Below, piece after piece: positions 42,003-51,041 of a stretch of DNA of 53,677 nucleotides. Source of the DNA: Gallibacter sp963558965 (lineage in GTDB: Bacteria; Bacillota; Clostridia; Peptostreptococcales; Anaerovoracaceae); contig CAUWIT010000015.1 of NCBI GenBank assembly GCA_963558965.1, forward strand, positions 1 to 53,677, written 5' to 3'. Numbering within the stretch: position 1 is the stretch's first letter; the number at the start of each line of letters is the position of its first letter. Made by a program: the position numbers and the translations under genes. The notes beneath the pieces are model-generated. The model searched no databases. It was given only the letters and a program-made list of their open reading frames with translations, and had not been told where the DNA came from.

Positions 42003-42932
42003 TTACATATGCTGTCTGTGGTAAGCTCTTGCTGTTATGCAATTTGCCATAATTTCTTTACTTAGCTCTTCCACAGAATCAAATTTCTTTTCATCTCTAA
42101 GTTTTTCTAAAAACTCTACTCTTATCATTTTGCCGTAAAGTTCTTTGTCAAAATTAAAGATATGTGTTTCAACATTTTTGTTATATTTGCCTATTGTTGG
42201 CTTATTTCCAACATTTGTAATACTTGGATAAGCGATGCCATTATATGTACATTTAGTAATATATACGCCATTTGGAGGTGATACCATAGTTTTATCTATA
42301 TTGATATTTGATGTAGGAAATCCGATTTTTTTACCTAATCTGTTGCCTACTACTACCTCACCTTCGATAGCATAATTTCTACCTAAAAGCTTAGCACATG
42401 CTATCATATCGCCTTGTGCTATTTTTTCTCTAATTAGAGATGAGCTTACAATCTGATCATCTACTGTAAAAGGCTGTGTTACATGAACTCCAAAACCTTT
42501 TTTTACACTTTCTTTTACTAAAAGCTCAACATCGCCTTGCGCTTTGTAACCAAAATGATAATTAAATCCACAAAGCACTTCCCTCATATTAAATTTGCCA
42601 ATTAAGATTTTATCTATAAAATCTATAGGTGGCATCTTCATAATATCTTCATCAAAAGGTATATTGAAAAGATAATCTATACCTAGAGATTCGATAATTT
42701 TACATTTGTCTTCAACATATAAAATATTTTTTACCGGTTCTCTATTTTTTAACAAGTTTCTAGGATGGTTTGCAAAAGTAAATACTGCGCTTTTGTAACC
42801 TTCACCTTTAGCATCATAGATAGCTTTTTTAATAATAGCCTGATGTCCTAGGTGTATACCATCAAAATTGCCAAGAGCGATAACCGTTGGTTCAATATCT
42901 TTGATTTCTTCCAAAGAATTAAATATTTTCAT
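42003..42932 (-). CDS. ribF: Bifunctional riboflavin kinase/FAD synthetase
   Basis: Makes FMN from riboflavin and then FAD. The N-terminal adenylyltransferase domain has ALGNFDGIHLGHQAI (residues 19-33). The C-terminal kinase domain has GKKIGFPTSNI and GVYITKCTYNG. The 309-residue length is standard. It overlaps truB by 14 nt, a common pairing in Bacillota. Confidence 0.96.
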   Translation of the reverse strand: MKIFNSLEEIKDIEPTVIALGNFDGIHLGHQAIIKKAIYDAKGEGYKSAVFTFANHPRNLLKNREPVKNILYVEDKCKIIESLGIDYLFNIPFDEDIMKMPPIDFIDKILIGKFNMREVLCGFNYHFGYKAQGDVELLVKESVKKGFGVHVTQPFTVDDQIVSSSLIREKIAQGDMIACAKLLGRNYAIEGEVVVGNRLGKKIGFPTSNINIDKTMVSPPNGVYITKCTYNGIAYPSITNVGNKPTIGKYNKNVETHIFNFDKELYGKMIRVEFLEKLRDEKKFDSVEELSKEIMANCITARAYHRQHM

Positions 42933-43848
42933 TTTGCATCCTCACATTAAATACTTTATGAGCTTTTAAAACGCCTTCTTCTATTTTAGCAACTCCCAAA
43001 AACTCATTACTATAATATATATTATACATATTTTGATGATTGCTTTCACCAACAATATCAATTTCTTTTCGTCTTATTTTTTTACCGTTAACAAAATCTT
43101 TAGCCTTTTTAGCATCTAGATTTATTTTTCCAAAATGTACAAGAGGTACATCTGTATCTATCAATCTGTCTAAAATTTCTTCTTTTGACATCTTTTTTAT
43201 ATCTTCAATCTCAATAGCATCTTTCAATTTGAAAATACCACTAGCTGTTCTTACAAGAGAAGACATAGTTGCACCACAACCTAGTTTTTTACCTATATCA
43301 CTGCAAATAGTTCTGATATAAGTTCCCTTAGAACAAGTTATAGTAAGATCTACATTATCTCCTGATATATCATTTATAATTATTTCTTTAACGGTAATTT
43401 TTCTTGATTTTATTTTAACTTCTTGACCTGCTCTAGCGTATTCATAAAGTTTTTTTCCATTGACTTTCAAAGCCGAATACTTAGGTGGTATTTGCTCAAT
43501 CTCACCTATAAAACTGTTTACAACTTGAACTATCTGTTCTTTTGATATACCCTCAGTAGATTTCTCACTTATAACTTCGCCCCAAATATCTTCAGTATCT
43601 GTTTCAATACCAAGTTTCAAAGTAGCTCTATAAGTTTTCCAATCAAGGTCCATGTATTCCATAATCCTTGTAGCAGTACCTATACAAATAGGAAGCACTC
43701 CTGTCGCCATAGGATCGAGAGTACCTGTATGGCCAATACGCTTAATACCAGTAGCCCTCCTCATAACAGCGACGCAATCGTGACTAGTCCAATCCTGAGG
43801 TTTATTTATAACTATAATTCCATTTGTCTTATTCAAAACTTTGTTCAA
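42919..43848 (-). CDS. truB: tRNA pseudouridine(55) synthase TruB
   Basis: Isomerises U55 in the T-loop of tRNAs. Catalytic aspartate D45 lies in GHTGTLDPMATGVLP. KYSALKVNGKKLYEYAR and KGTYIRTICSDIG are further family blocks, and a C-terminal PUA-like part follows. The start is uncertain: the longest frame begins with TTG at 43848, very close to AAAGGA, and a second TTG lies four codons later. Either gives a start inside the end of nrnA, so translation is likely coupled. Confidence 0.95.
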   Translation of the reverse strand: MNKVLNKTNGIIVINKPQDWTSHDCVAVMRRATGIKRIGHTGTLDPMATGVLPICIGTATRIMEYMDLDWKTYRATLKLGIETDTEDIWGEVISEKSTEGISKEQIVQVVNSFIGEIEQIPPKYSALKVNGKKLYEYARAGQEVKIKSRKITVKEIIINDISGDNVDLTITCSKGTYIRTICSDIGKKLGCGATMSSLVRTASGIFKLKDAIEIEDIKKMSKEEILDRLIDTDVPLVHFGKINLDAKKAKDFVNGKKIRRKEIDIVGESNHQNMYNIYYSNEFLGVAKIEEGVLKAHKVFNVRMQNENI

Positions 43849-44791
43849 CGTCCTTTTTTATATTTTCAATAACTTTTTCAAGTGGTTCATCAGATGTAAA
43901 TCCTGCCGCTTTTATATGACCACCACCGCCGTATTTAACACAAATACTAGCTACATCTCCATAAGTTTTAGCTCTCATAGATGCTTTAATTTGATTGTCT
44001 TCTTTTTCCTTTAACAATACTGCAATTTCTACGCCTCTTATAGATCTTAGTCTAGAAACTGTTCCTTCGCTGTCTTCCATAGTAGCACCACATTTTTTTA
44101 ACATATCTTGTGTCACATATGCCACTATTGCTCTACCATCAGCAAAAAGCTCGGCATTGCCTAGTATTTCACTTTGAAGAGCCAACTTTTCAAAAGAGTC
44201 ATTCTCATATATTTCTACACTAATATCATTGAAGCCATCGCACACATCATACAATTCACTTACGATTTGATGTGTCCTTTTAGTAGTATTTGAATACTGA
44301 AAATTGCCTGTATCCGTAGTAATACCAGTGTATATACGCTTTGCTATCTTTTCAGTTAATCTTACGCCCATAGCTTTTATCAGCAGATAAATAAGCTCTG
44401 CTGTTGCAGCGCTGTTAGGATCTACATAGTAGTACTGGCAGAATGGCTCTGCTGTTTTATGGTGATCTATGCAAATAGTAGTTTTCGCCTTGTCAAACAA
44501 GTCTACACGCTTTGGAAATCTACTTTTTTCACTACAATCTACACATATAGATATATCGTGATCAAAATCAACATCCTCAAAATTTATACAATAACCATCG
44601 TCTAAAAATTTTAAATTTGTACCAATCTCATCTTCTAATACTACATATGCCTTTTTGCCTTTTAATCTAAGAGCTTCACATAAAGCTGTAGATGAACCAA
44701 GTGCATCTCCGTCAACGACAACATGGGGAAATATTAAAAATACTTCCCCATTTTCGATGACTTTTGCTATTTCTTCAAATGTGTTATTCAT
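43829..44791 (-). CDS. nrnA: DHH/DHHA1 nanoRNase/pAp phosphatase NrnA
   Basis: Degrades very short oligoribonucleotides and 3'-phosphoadenosine 5'-phosphate using two metals. Metal motifs are VDGDALGS (D27, D29), CVDCSE and the DHH triad in CIDHHKT. The C-terminal DHHA1 domain contains the glycine-rich YGGGGHIKAAGF. Length is 320 residues. It overlaps rbfA by 8 nt and truB by 20 nt. The placement between rbfA and truB is usual in Bacillota. Confidence 0.95.
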   Translation of the reverse strand: MNNTFEEIAKVIENGEVFLIFPHVVVDGDALGSSTALCEALRLKGKKAYVVLEDEIGTNLKFLDDGYCINFEDVDFDHDISICVDCSEKSRFPKRVDLFDKAKTTICIDHHKTAEPFCQYYYVDPNSAATAELIYLLIKAMGVRLTEKIAKRIYTGITTDTGNFQYSNTTKRTHQIVSELYDVCDGFNDISVEIYENDSFEKLALQSEILGNAELFADGRAIVAYVTQDMLKKCGATMEDSEGTVSRLRSIRGVEIAVLLKEKEDNQIKASMRAKTYGDVASICVKYGGGGHIKAAGFTSDEPLEKVIENIKKDVEQSFE

Positions 44792-45161
44792 CTTTTTTCA
44801 CCACTTTGTCGATAAGTTCATCTATATGTCTGCCATAATCCAAAGATGTATCCATTTTGAAAATCAACTCTGGGATATGTCTCAATTTAATCTGTTTGCC
44901 AATTTCTCTCTTAAATAGTCCTTTGCAACTTCTCATAGCTTCAAGCACTTCTTCTTTTTTTGCTTCAAGCTCTGACTGATCTCCCAAAGCGAATACTGAT
45001 AGGTACACAGTTGCGTAACTTCCATCATTTGTAACATCTACAGCAGTTACGCTAACCATGCCTCCGGATAATCTAGGATCTTTAATTTCTCTAAGTAAAA
45101 GTTCACTGATGATTTTTCTAATTTCTTCACCAAGTCTTCCTGCTCTGTATCCTTTACCCAT
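44784..45161 (-). CDS. rbfA: Ribosome-binding factor A
   Basis: 30S maturation factor with a KH-like fold. The 125 residues include RAGRLGEEIRKIISELLLREIKDPRL at the N-terminus and RHIPELIFKMDTSLDYGRHID at the C-terminus, both diagnostic. It lies directly after infB with a 6-nt gap. Confidence 0.96.
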   Translation of the reverse strand: MGKGYRAGRLGEEIRKIISELLLREIKDPRLSGGMVSVTAVDVTNDGSYATVYLSVFALGDQSELEAKKEEVLEAMRSCKGLFKREIGKQIKLRHIPELIFKMDTSLDYGRHIDELIDKVVKKDE

Positions 45162-45167
45162 ATATTG

Positions 45168-47873
45168 TTATTTCCTTTCTACTTCTTCCATCTGGAAGCA
45201 TTCGATTACATCGCCTTCCTTGATGTCATTGTAGTTTTCAATACCGATACCACATTCGTATCCTTGCTGTACTTCTTTAGCATCATCTTTAAATCTCTTC
45301 AATGAAGAAATCTTACCTTCGTGGATAACAATACCATCTCTTACGATACGTACTTCGGCATTTCTAACTACTTTACCATCTGTAACGTATGCTCCACCAA
45401 TTGTACCTACGCCAGGTACTTTAAATGTTTCTCTGATTTCAACCTGACCCAAAACAACTTCTTTAAACTCTGGATCAAGCATACCCTTCATAGCGTTTTC
45501 TACATCGTCGATAATGTTGTAGATAACTCTATATGTTCTAATCTGTACATTTTCTCTGTCTGCCATTCCCTGAACTACACTGCTAGGTCTTACGTTAAAT
45601 CCGATAATAATCGCACCAGCAGTACTTGCAAGTGTAACGTCTGATTCAGTAATAGCACCAACACCAGAGTGTATGATTTTTACTCTAACTTCATCATTTG
45701 AAAGTTTTTCAAGTGATGAAACAACAGCACCAACAGAACCTCTTACATCGCCCTTAACGATTAAGTTAAGATCCTTAACTTCACCAGCTTTAATCTGGCT
45801 AAATAGTTCTTCCAATGTAGAGCTTGCATTTCTAGCAAGTACTTCTTCTCTTAGTTTCTGTTTTCTCTTTTCAGCGATTTCTCTAGCTAACTTATCATCT
45901 TTAACTACATGGAAATCGTCACCAGCAGCTGGAACTTCTGTTAAACCAAGGATTTCTACAGCTGTAGCTGGACCTGCTTTTTTAATAGTTGTTCCCTTGT
46001 AGTCAGTCATAAGTCTAATACGACCTGAAGTATTACCAGCAACTAAGCTCTGACCTGTTTTAACTGTACCATTTGTAACAAGAAGTGTAGCAACAGGACC
46101 TTTTGACTTATCTAATCTAGCTTCGATAACTGTACCTAGACCTAGTCTCTTAGGGTTTGCTTTTAGTTCTAATACTTCTGCCTGTAGTAAGATCATTTCA
46201 AGTAGATTTTCAATACCTTCACCAGTTTTAGCTGAAACAGGTACACTGATAACATCTCCGCCCCAATCTTCAACTAACAATCCATGTTCTGTTAAGTCCT
46301 TTTTAACGATATCTGGATTTGCAGCAGGCTTATCAATTTTGTTGATAGCAACGATAATAGGTACTCCAGCTGCCTTAGCATGGCTTATAGACTCGATAGT
46401 CTGAGGTTTTACAGAGTCGTCAGCAGCTACTACAAGAACTGCAATATCTGTAATATCAGCACCTCTAGCACGCATAGCTGTAAACGCTTCGTGACCTGGT
46501 GTATCTAAAAATACAATTTTTTGTCCATTTAATTTAACTTCAGAAGCACCGATATGCTGTGTAATACCACCTGACTCCTGAGCAGTTACATTTGTTGCTC
46601 TAATAGCATCAAGAAGTGAAGTTTTACCGTGGTCAACGTGACCCATAACAGTAATAATTGGAGGTCTTGAAACTAGATCTTCTTCTTTATCTTCAAATGT
46701 TTCCAATCCTTCGTCTATATCTTCCTCTTCAACAGTTCCAATAACAACATTAACTCCAAGTTCTTCACTTAAAATCAATGCAGTATCTTCGTCAAGATTT
46801 GCGTTAATATTAGTTACGATACCTAGTTTCATAAGAGTCATAATAACCTGTGAAACTGATACTCCTACCTGTTCACAATATCCAGCAACTGTAATTGGAA
46901 CATTGATAACTTTTGTACCTACTGGCATTTCTTCCATTTCCACCTCTACTTCTGGCTCAGGCTTAGCTTTTTGCTTCTGGTTTTTCTTCTTTTTAGTCTT
47001 CTTTTCAAGAGATTTTTCACCGTAATGATTGCCTTCACCGCCATTGTTTCTTTCTCTTTTTTTGTTCTTACGATTTTCTCTTTCTTTATCTTTATCCTTT
47101 TTCTTGCTTTTTCTATCAGCTTTTTCAGGATTTACAGGCATGCTTTCTACACTTGCTACATTTTCGTTTGATTTTTCAACTTTTCTTTCGCTGTGTTTGT
47201 CTCTCTGTTTTTGGTTATGCTTATCGCCATGTTTATCTTTTTTATTTTTTCTTTCGTTATGACGTTTTTCCTTAGCTGCTTTTTCTTCTTCAGCTCTTTT
47301 TTGAGCAGCAGCTTTTCTAGCTTCTTCTTCTTTTTTTACATCCTCAGCCTTTTTAATAATTTTAGGACCTCTAAATTTTGGCTCTTCTTGTTTAACAGGC
47401 TCAGGTTTTTTCTGTTCAGCTAAAATAGCTTCTTTTTCCTTAGCTGCAATAGCTTCTTTTTCAGCTTTTTCCTTTTTAGTAATAGGTTTACCCGCTGGTT
47501 TTCTTCTGCTTTCAGATTCGGCTTTTGTAATAGGTCTGCCTATTGGGGCTTTTCTAGTTACACTGCCTTCTGTTTTCTTTTCACTTTTTGTCTGAGTTTT
47601 TTTTGCTTTAGGCATGACAATCTTAGCTGCTTTAACCTGAACCTTTGGTTCATCGTCTTCCTCTGCAACTACTTTTTTGCTGCCAGCACTTACAACTTTA
47701 GTTTCTGTTCCTTCAGATGCCTTATGAATGGCTTCTTCTATAGCTTTGGCTTCTTCTTTAGAAACCACACTATTTGCTGCACTTACATCTATATCCATAG
47801 ATGTTGCTTTAGCAATTATATCCTTGCTTGTCATGCCCAGTTTTTCTGCAATATCACTTACTTTTACTGTCAT
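45168..47873 (-). CDS. infB: Translation initiation factor IF-2
   Basis: GTPase that places initiator tRNA on the ribosome. An N-terminal IF2N domain (residues 1-50) is followed by a long low-complexity region rich in lysine and glutamate (about 60-310) and a second IF2N domain (about 320-375). The G domain has G1 GHVDHGKTS at 411-419, G3 DTPGHEAF, and G4 NKID. Domains for ribosome and tRNA binding complete the 901 residues. Confidence 0.98.
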   Translation of the reverse strand: MTVKVSDIAEKLGMTSKDIIAKATSMDIDVSAANSVVSKEEAKAIEEAIHKASEGTETKVVSAGSKKVVAEEDDEPKVQVKAAKIVMPKAKKTQTKSEKKTEGSVTRKAPIGRPITKAESESRRKPAGKPITKKEKAEKEAIAAKEKEAILAEQKKPEPVKQEEPKFRGPKIIKKAEDVKKEEEARKAAAQKRAEEEKAAKEKRHNERKNKKDKHGDKHNQKQRDKHSERKVEKSNENVASVESMPVNPEKADRKSKKKDKDKERENRKNKKRERNNGGEGNHYGEKSLEKKTKKKKNQKQKAKPEPEVEVEMEEMPVGTKVINVPITVAGYCEQVGVSVSQVIMTLMKLGIVTNINANLDEDTALILSEELGVNVVIGTVEEEDIDEGLETFEDKEEDLVSRPPIITVMGHVDHGKTSLLDAIRATNVTAQESGGITQHIGASEVKLNGQKIVFLDTPGHEAFTAMRARGADITDIAVLVVAADDSVKPQTIESISHAKAAGVPIIVAINKIDKPAANPDIVKKDLTEHGLLVEDWGGDVISVPVSAKTGEGIENLLEMILLQAEVLELKANPKRLGLGTVIEARLDKSKGPVATLLVTNGTVKTGQSLVAGNTSGRIRLMTDYKGTTIKKAGPATAVEILGLTEVPAAGDDFHVVKDDKLAREIAEKRKQKLREEVLARNASSTLEELFSQIKAGEVKDLNLIVKGDVRGSVGAVVSSLEKLSNDEVRVKIIHSGVGAITESDVTLASTAGAIIIGFNVRPSSVVQGMADRENVQIRTYRVIYNIIDDVENAMKGMLDPEFKEVVLGQVEIRETFKVPGVGTIGGAYVTDGKVVRNAEVRIVRDGIVIHEGKISSLKRFKDDAKEVQQGYECGIGIENYNDIKEGDVIECFQMEEVERK

Positions 47874-47886
47874 GAAAACACCTCCT

Positions 47887-48195
47887 TTAATGACACTCTC
47901 TGTCTATTTCTCCCAATATTACTTCAGCAAAGTTATTGTCTGTAATACCAAATACTGTTCTACCGGGATTGCCAACAATGTGAGATAATTCTTCACTATC
48001 CCCATATACTCTATATGTCACATTGTATTTTTCAGCAACACGTATTAGTTTTTCCATACTATTTTGTGCTGTATCTTCTGTGATTATTAAAAGTTTAATC
48101 TTTTTCTTAGGTAAGTATGTCATACAAGTACCGCTACCCATTACAAGATTTCCTGATTTTCTGGCAAATCCCATATAGCTGTTAATCTTCTTCAT
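47887..48195 (-). CDS. ylxQ: L7Ae/YlxQ-type RNA-binding protein
   Basis: A 102-residue protein of the L7Ae/L30e fold (YMGFARKSGNLVMGSGTC, LLIITEDTAQNS, NNFAEVIL). Family members bind kink-turn RNA; the target of YlxQ is not known. It overlaps ylxR by 14 nt and precedes infB, in the standard order. Confidence 0.9.
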   Translation of the reverse strand: MKKINSYMGFARKSGNLVMGSGTCMTYLPKKKIKLLIITEDTAQNSMEKLIRVAEKYNVTYRVYGDSEELSHIVGNPGRTVFGITDNNFAEVILGEIDRECH

Positions 48196-48454
48196 ACTTT
48201 TTTATTTCCTCAAGTAAATCTTCTTTTTGCTTATCACTTAAATCTACACCAAAGGCTCTAACAAAGCCCTTTTTTTTGTATATCTTTTTAAGACATGCAC
48301 TGTTTTTACAAACATATACACCTCTACCGTCAGCTTTGCCATCGAAATCAAGTGTGACTTCACCGTTAAAGCATGCAACTCTTATAAGGTCATTCTTCGG
48401 TTTAGATGTGTTGCAACCAATGCATTTTCTCATAGGTACTTTTTTAGTTTTCAA
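48182..48454 (-). CDS. ylxR: YlxR/RnpM family RNA-binding protein
   Basis: A 90-residue protein with MRKCIGCNTSKPKNDLIR and GRGVYVCKNSACL, the family hallmarks, including cysteine pairs that may bind a metal. In Bacillus subtilis YlxR (RnpM) has been described as an RNase P modulator. It sits between nusA and ylxQ. Confidence 0.94.
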   Translation of the reverse strand: MKTKKVPMRKCIGCNTSKPKNDLIRVACFNGEVTLDFDGKADGRGVYVCKNSACLKKIYKKKGFVRAFGVDLSDKQKEDLLEEIKKYEED

Positions 48455-48465
48455 GTAAATTTCCC

Positions 48466-49569
48466 CTATTCTTCTATTTCAACAATTTCAATATCATCGC
48501 TTGCATCTTCATTTACTTCTTCATCAGCCTGTCCATATGCCTGTGAATTGCTCTTTATGTCAATTTTCCATCCACAAAGTTTTGCTGCAAGTCTAACATT
48601 TTGTCCTGATTTACCAATTGCAAGTGAAAGCTGGAAATCTGGAACTACAACTTCTGCTGATTTTTCTTCTTCGTTGATAGTTACTTCTTCAACTTTTGCA
48701 GGACTTAAAACGTTGCTAATAAGTACTTTTGGATCTTCGCTCCAAGTGATAATATCGATTTTTTCATTTGAAAGTTCATCGACAACATTTTGTACTCTAA
48801 TACCTCTGTTACCAACGCATGCACCTACTGGATCCACGTTTTCATCTTCTGTGTAAACTGCCATTTTAGTTCTTGAGCCAGCTTCTCTAGCGATGTTTTT
48901 GATTTCTACAATACCATCTTCGATTTCTGGTACTTCTAGTTCAAATAGGCGTCTAACTAAACCTGGATGTGATCTTGATAGAAAAATCTGAGGGCCTTTT
49001 GCTGCTCTCTTAACATCCATAACGTAAACTCTTAGGCTTTCGCCAACTTCAAACTGTTCTCCAGGAACCTGTTCTTTAACTGGTAAAATACCTTCGATGT
49101 TATCTTCTAGTCTAATAACAAGTGTGCCGTTATTGTTTCTTTCAACTACACCTGTTACAACTTCACCTGCTCTATCTGCAAACTTGTCGTAAACTACGTT
49201 TCTTTCAGCTTCTCTGATTCTCTGGACAACTACCTGTTTAGCAGTCTGTGCTGCAATACGTCCAAAATCTTTAGGAGTTACCATGTATTCAACTACATCG
49301 CCAACTTCGTATGCTGGATCTATTTCCTGTGCTTCTTCTAGAGAAATTTGTGAATTATCATCTTCAACTTCCTCTACTACATCCATTGACATGTAAACAT
49401 TGATATCTCCTGTAATCTTATCAATATCAACTGATACATTTTGATTTGTACCATAGTTCTTTTTATAAGCTGAAACAAGTGCAGACTCGATAGCTTCAAA
49501 AAGCATATCCTTTGATATTTTTCTTTCGGCTTCTAATTCACCGATAGCTTCGATAAATTCTTTATTCAT
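48466..49569 (-). CDS. nusA: Transcription factor NusA
   Basis: Binds RNA polymerase and modulates pausing, termination and antitermination. N-terminal polymerase-binding domain (1-125), S1 domain (about 130-200), then KH1 and KH2 (VGACVGNRGIRVQNVV and LAIGKSGQNVRLAAKLCGW). The 367 residues match the short Gram-positive form without the acidic repeats of E. coli NusA, though the tail is acidic. Confidence 0.97.
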   Translation of the reverse strand: MNKEFIEAIGELEAERKISKDMLFEAIESALVSAYKKNYGTNQNVSVDIDKITGDINVYMSMDVVEEVEDDNSQISLEEAQEIDPAYEVGDVVEYMVTPKDFGRIAAQTAKQVVVQRIREAERNVVYDKFADRAGEVVTGVVERNNNGTLVIRLEDNIEGILPVKEQVPGEQFEVGESLRVYVMDVKRAAKGPQIFLSRSHPGLVRRLFELEVPEIEDGIVEIKNIAREAGSRTKMAVYTEDENVDPVGACVGNRGIRVQNVVDELSNEKIDIITWSEDPKVLISNVLSPAKVEEVTINEEEKSAEVVVPDFQLSLAIGKSGQNVRLAAKLCGWKIDIKSNSQAYGQADEEVNEDASDDIEIVEIEE

Positions 49570-49587
49570 TTCTGTATCCCTTCCTTT

Positions 49588-50067
49588 TTAGAAAACTACT
49601 GCTAATTTAGTCTTAGCAACTTGTGACTTAGCTATTGTAAGTTTATTTTCATTATCATCTAGAAGATAATAATTTTCATCATCAATACCATCTAATGTAG
49701 CAGTTATTACTTTTTTACCATCAATAGCCTTGTAAAGTTTCATATCAACAAGACTTCCTATATATCTTTTGTAATGGTCCTCAGTAATTAACTCTCTATC
49801 CATACCTGGTGAAGATACTTCTAAATAATAATTCTGTTCAATTGGATCATTTTCATCTAAAAGCTCGCTCAAATGTCTGCTTACATCTTCACACTCTTCA
49901 ATGCTGATGTAATCTTCTTTGTCATGGCTTTTTTTATCAATGTAAACTCTTAAAAACCAGTCCTTAACTTCCTTAACAAATTCAACATTCCAAAGTTCAA
50001 GACCGCGTTCATCAAGGTAGTCCTGAAGTAAATCAGCAACTACATCTTTAATTTTTACTTTTGCCAT
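49588..50067 (-). CDS. rimP: Ribosome maturation factor RimP
   Basis: Aids early 30S assembly. The 159-residue protein has LELWNVEFVKEVKDWFLRVYIDKK and the DPIEQNYYLEVSSPGMDREL block of the family. It is the first gene of the nusA-infB operon, 18 nt before nusA, with a hairpin in its leader. Confidence 0.95.
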   Translation of the reverse strand: MAKVKIKDVVADLLQDYLDERGLELWNVEFVKEVKDWFLRVYIDKKSHDKEDYISIEECEDVSRHLSELLDENDPIEQNYYLEVSSPGMDRELITEDHYKRYIGSLVDMKLYKAIDGKKVITATLDGIDDENYYLLDDNENKLTIAKSQVAKTKLAVVF

Positions 50068-50103
50068 TTGATCTCCTTATTAAATTTTTAATTCTAAAAC
50101 TAA

Positions 50104-50126
50104 AGAGTGGGCCAAATGCCCACTCT
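50104..50126 (-). promoter_or_regulatory. Attenuator-like hairpin in the rimP operon leader
   Basis: Perfect 9-bp stem AGAGTGGGC with GCCCACTCT and a 5-nt loop, then TTTAGTTTTAG on the minus strand. It lies in the leader between the promoter and rimP. The imperfect T-run suggests a partial terminator or an RNA-stability element. Confidence 0.6.
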
Positions 50127-50158
50127 AGTCAAACAATCTAGTATTCTTAACTCAAATA

Positions 50159-50187
50159 AGTATAGCATATTTTTCAAATAACTGCAA
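50159..50187 (-). promoter_or_regulatory. Promoter of the rimP-nusA-infB operon
   Basis: Minus-strand TTGCAG (50182-50187), 17 bp, TATACT (50159-50164) with a TGC extension. The leader to rimP is about 85 nt. Confidence 0.78.
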
Positions 50188-50237
50188 GTGTTTAAATTTA
50201 ACCGATTTTATACGTAAGTATAAGTTTTAAAAAAATA

Positions 50238-50266
50238 TTGTGCGAACATTCTAAATATATTATAAT
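50238..50266 (+). promoter_or_regulatory. Promoter of the AIM24-family gene
   Basis: Plus-strand TTGTGC (50238-50243), 17 bp, perfect TATAAT (50261-50266). The -35 boxes of this and the divergent rimP promoter are about 50 bp apart. Confidence 0.72.
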
Positions 50267-50307
50267 TAAAAAAAATATGGTATTTTAAGTAACACGGAGG
50301 ATAGTTT

Positions 50308-50994
50308 ATGCAATATAAAATCATAGGACAAACTGTACCATCAGTTGAAATCAATCTAAATCAAGGTGAAACTATATTTACTCAATCTGGAGGCATGGCA
50401 TGGCAAAGCGATGGCATCGATATGTCAACAAACACACGAGGCGGCTTGCTTAAAGGATTTAGCCGCATGTTAGCAGGCGAATCAATGTTTATGGCACACT
50501 ACACTGCCACAAAACCTAATGCTTATATAGGATTTAGCTCTACTGTTCCAGGAAGCATTATGCCTATTGATGTAGGTGCAACTGGCAACGATCTAATTGT
50601 ACAAAAAGGTGCATTTTTATGTGCTCAAGACACTGTACAGCTAAATACAATTATCAATAAAAAACTAAAATCAGGATTATTTGGCGGTGAAGGTTTTATC
50701 TTGCAGCAACTTCAAGGTAGCGGAATGGCATTTTTGGAAATTGATGGTGACTGCATCGAAAAAGATTTGCTTCCAGGCGAAGTTATTAAAATAGATACTG
50801 GTAACGTAGTTGCATTTTCACCTACTGTAGGATATGAAATCGAAACTGTAAAAGGCATGGGAAATATCTTATTTGGTGGCGAAGGTCTATTTTTAACTAA
50901 ACTAACTGGACCAGGCAAAGTAATTATCCAAACAATGAACTTTGCAGATTTCGCAGGTAGATTGATACCTTACATGCCAGTTAGTAACGACTAA
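50308..50994 (+). CDS. AIM24/TIGR00266 family protein
   Basis: A 228-residue beta-rich protein of the AIM24 (DUF124) family. Recognisable blocks are FTQSGGMAWQSDGIDMST, AYIGFSSTVPGSIMPIDV, and the repeats LFGGEGFILQQLQGSG and LFGGEGLFLTKLTGPG. The family has no established bacterial function; its mitochondrial relatives affect inner-membrane organisation. GGAGG lies eight bases before the ATG. It is the only plus-strand gene in the window and stands alone, with its own promoter and terminator. Confidence 0.92.
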   Translation: MQYKIIGQTVPSVEINLNQGETIFTQSGGMAWQSDGIDMSTNTRGGLLKGFSRMLAGESMFMAHYTATKPNAYIGFSSTVPGSIMPIDVGATGNDLIVQKGAFLCAQDTVQLNTIINKKLKSGLFGGEGFILQQLQGSGMAFLEIDGDCIEKDLLPGEVIKIDTGNVVAFSPTVGYEIETVKGMGNILFGGEGLFLTKLTGPGKVIIQTMNFADFAGRLIPYMPVSND

Positions 50995-51005
50995 GACTAT
51001 AAAAC

Positions 51006-51035
51006 AAGGGCTTTCCTAAATTTTGGAAAGCCCTT
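51006..51035. terminator. Shared terminator between convergent genes
   Basis: Perfect 11-bp arms AAGGGCTTTCC and GGAAAGCCCTT with an 8-nt loop, lying between the converging stops at 50994 and 51042. AT-rich tails follow on both strands (TAATTAATT on plus, GTTTT on minus), so it may serve both genes. Confidence 0.75.
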
Positions 51036-51041
51036 AATTAA

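Noticed and set aside
47029..47423. Plus-strand frames opposite the low-complexity part of infB
   Set aside because: They are shadows of the lysine/glutamate-rich coding repeats, with no ribosome site or promoter.
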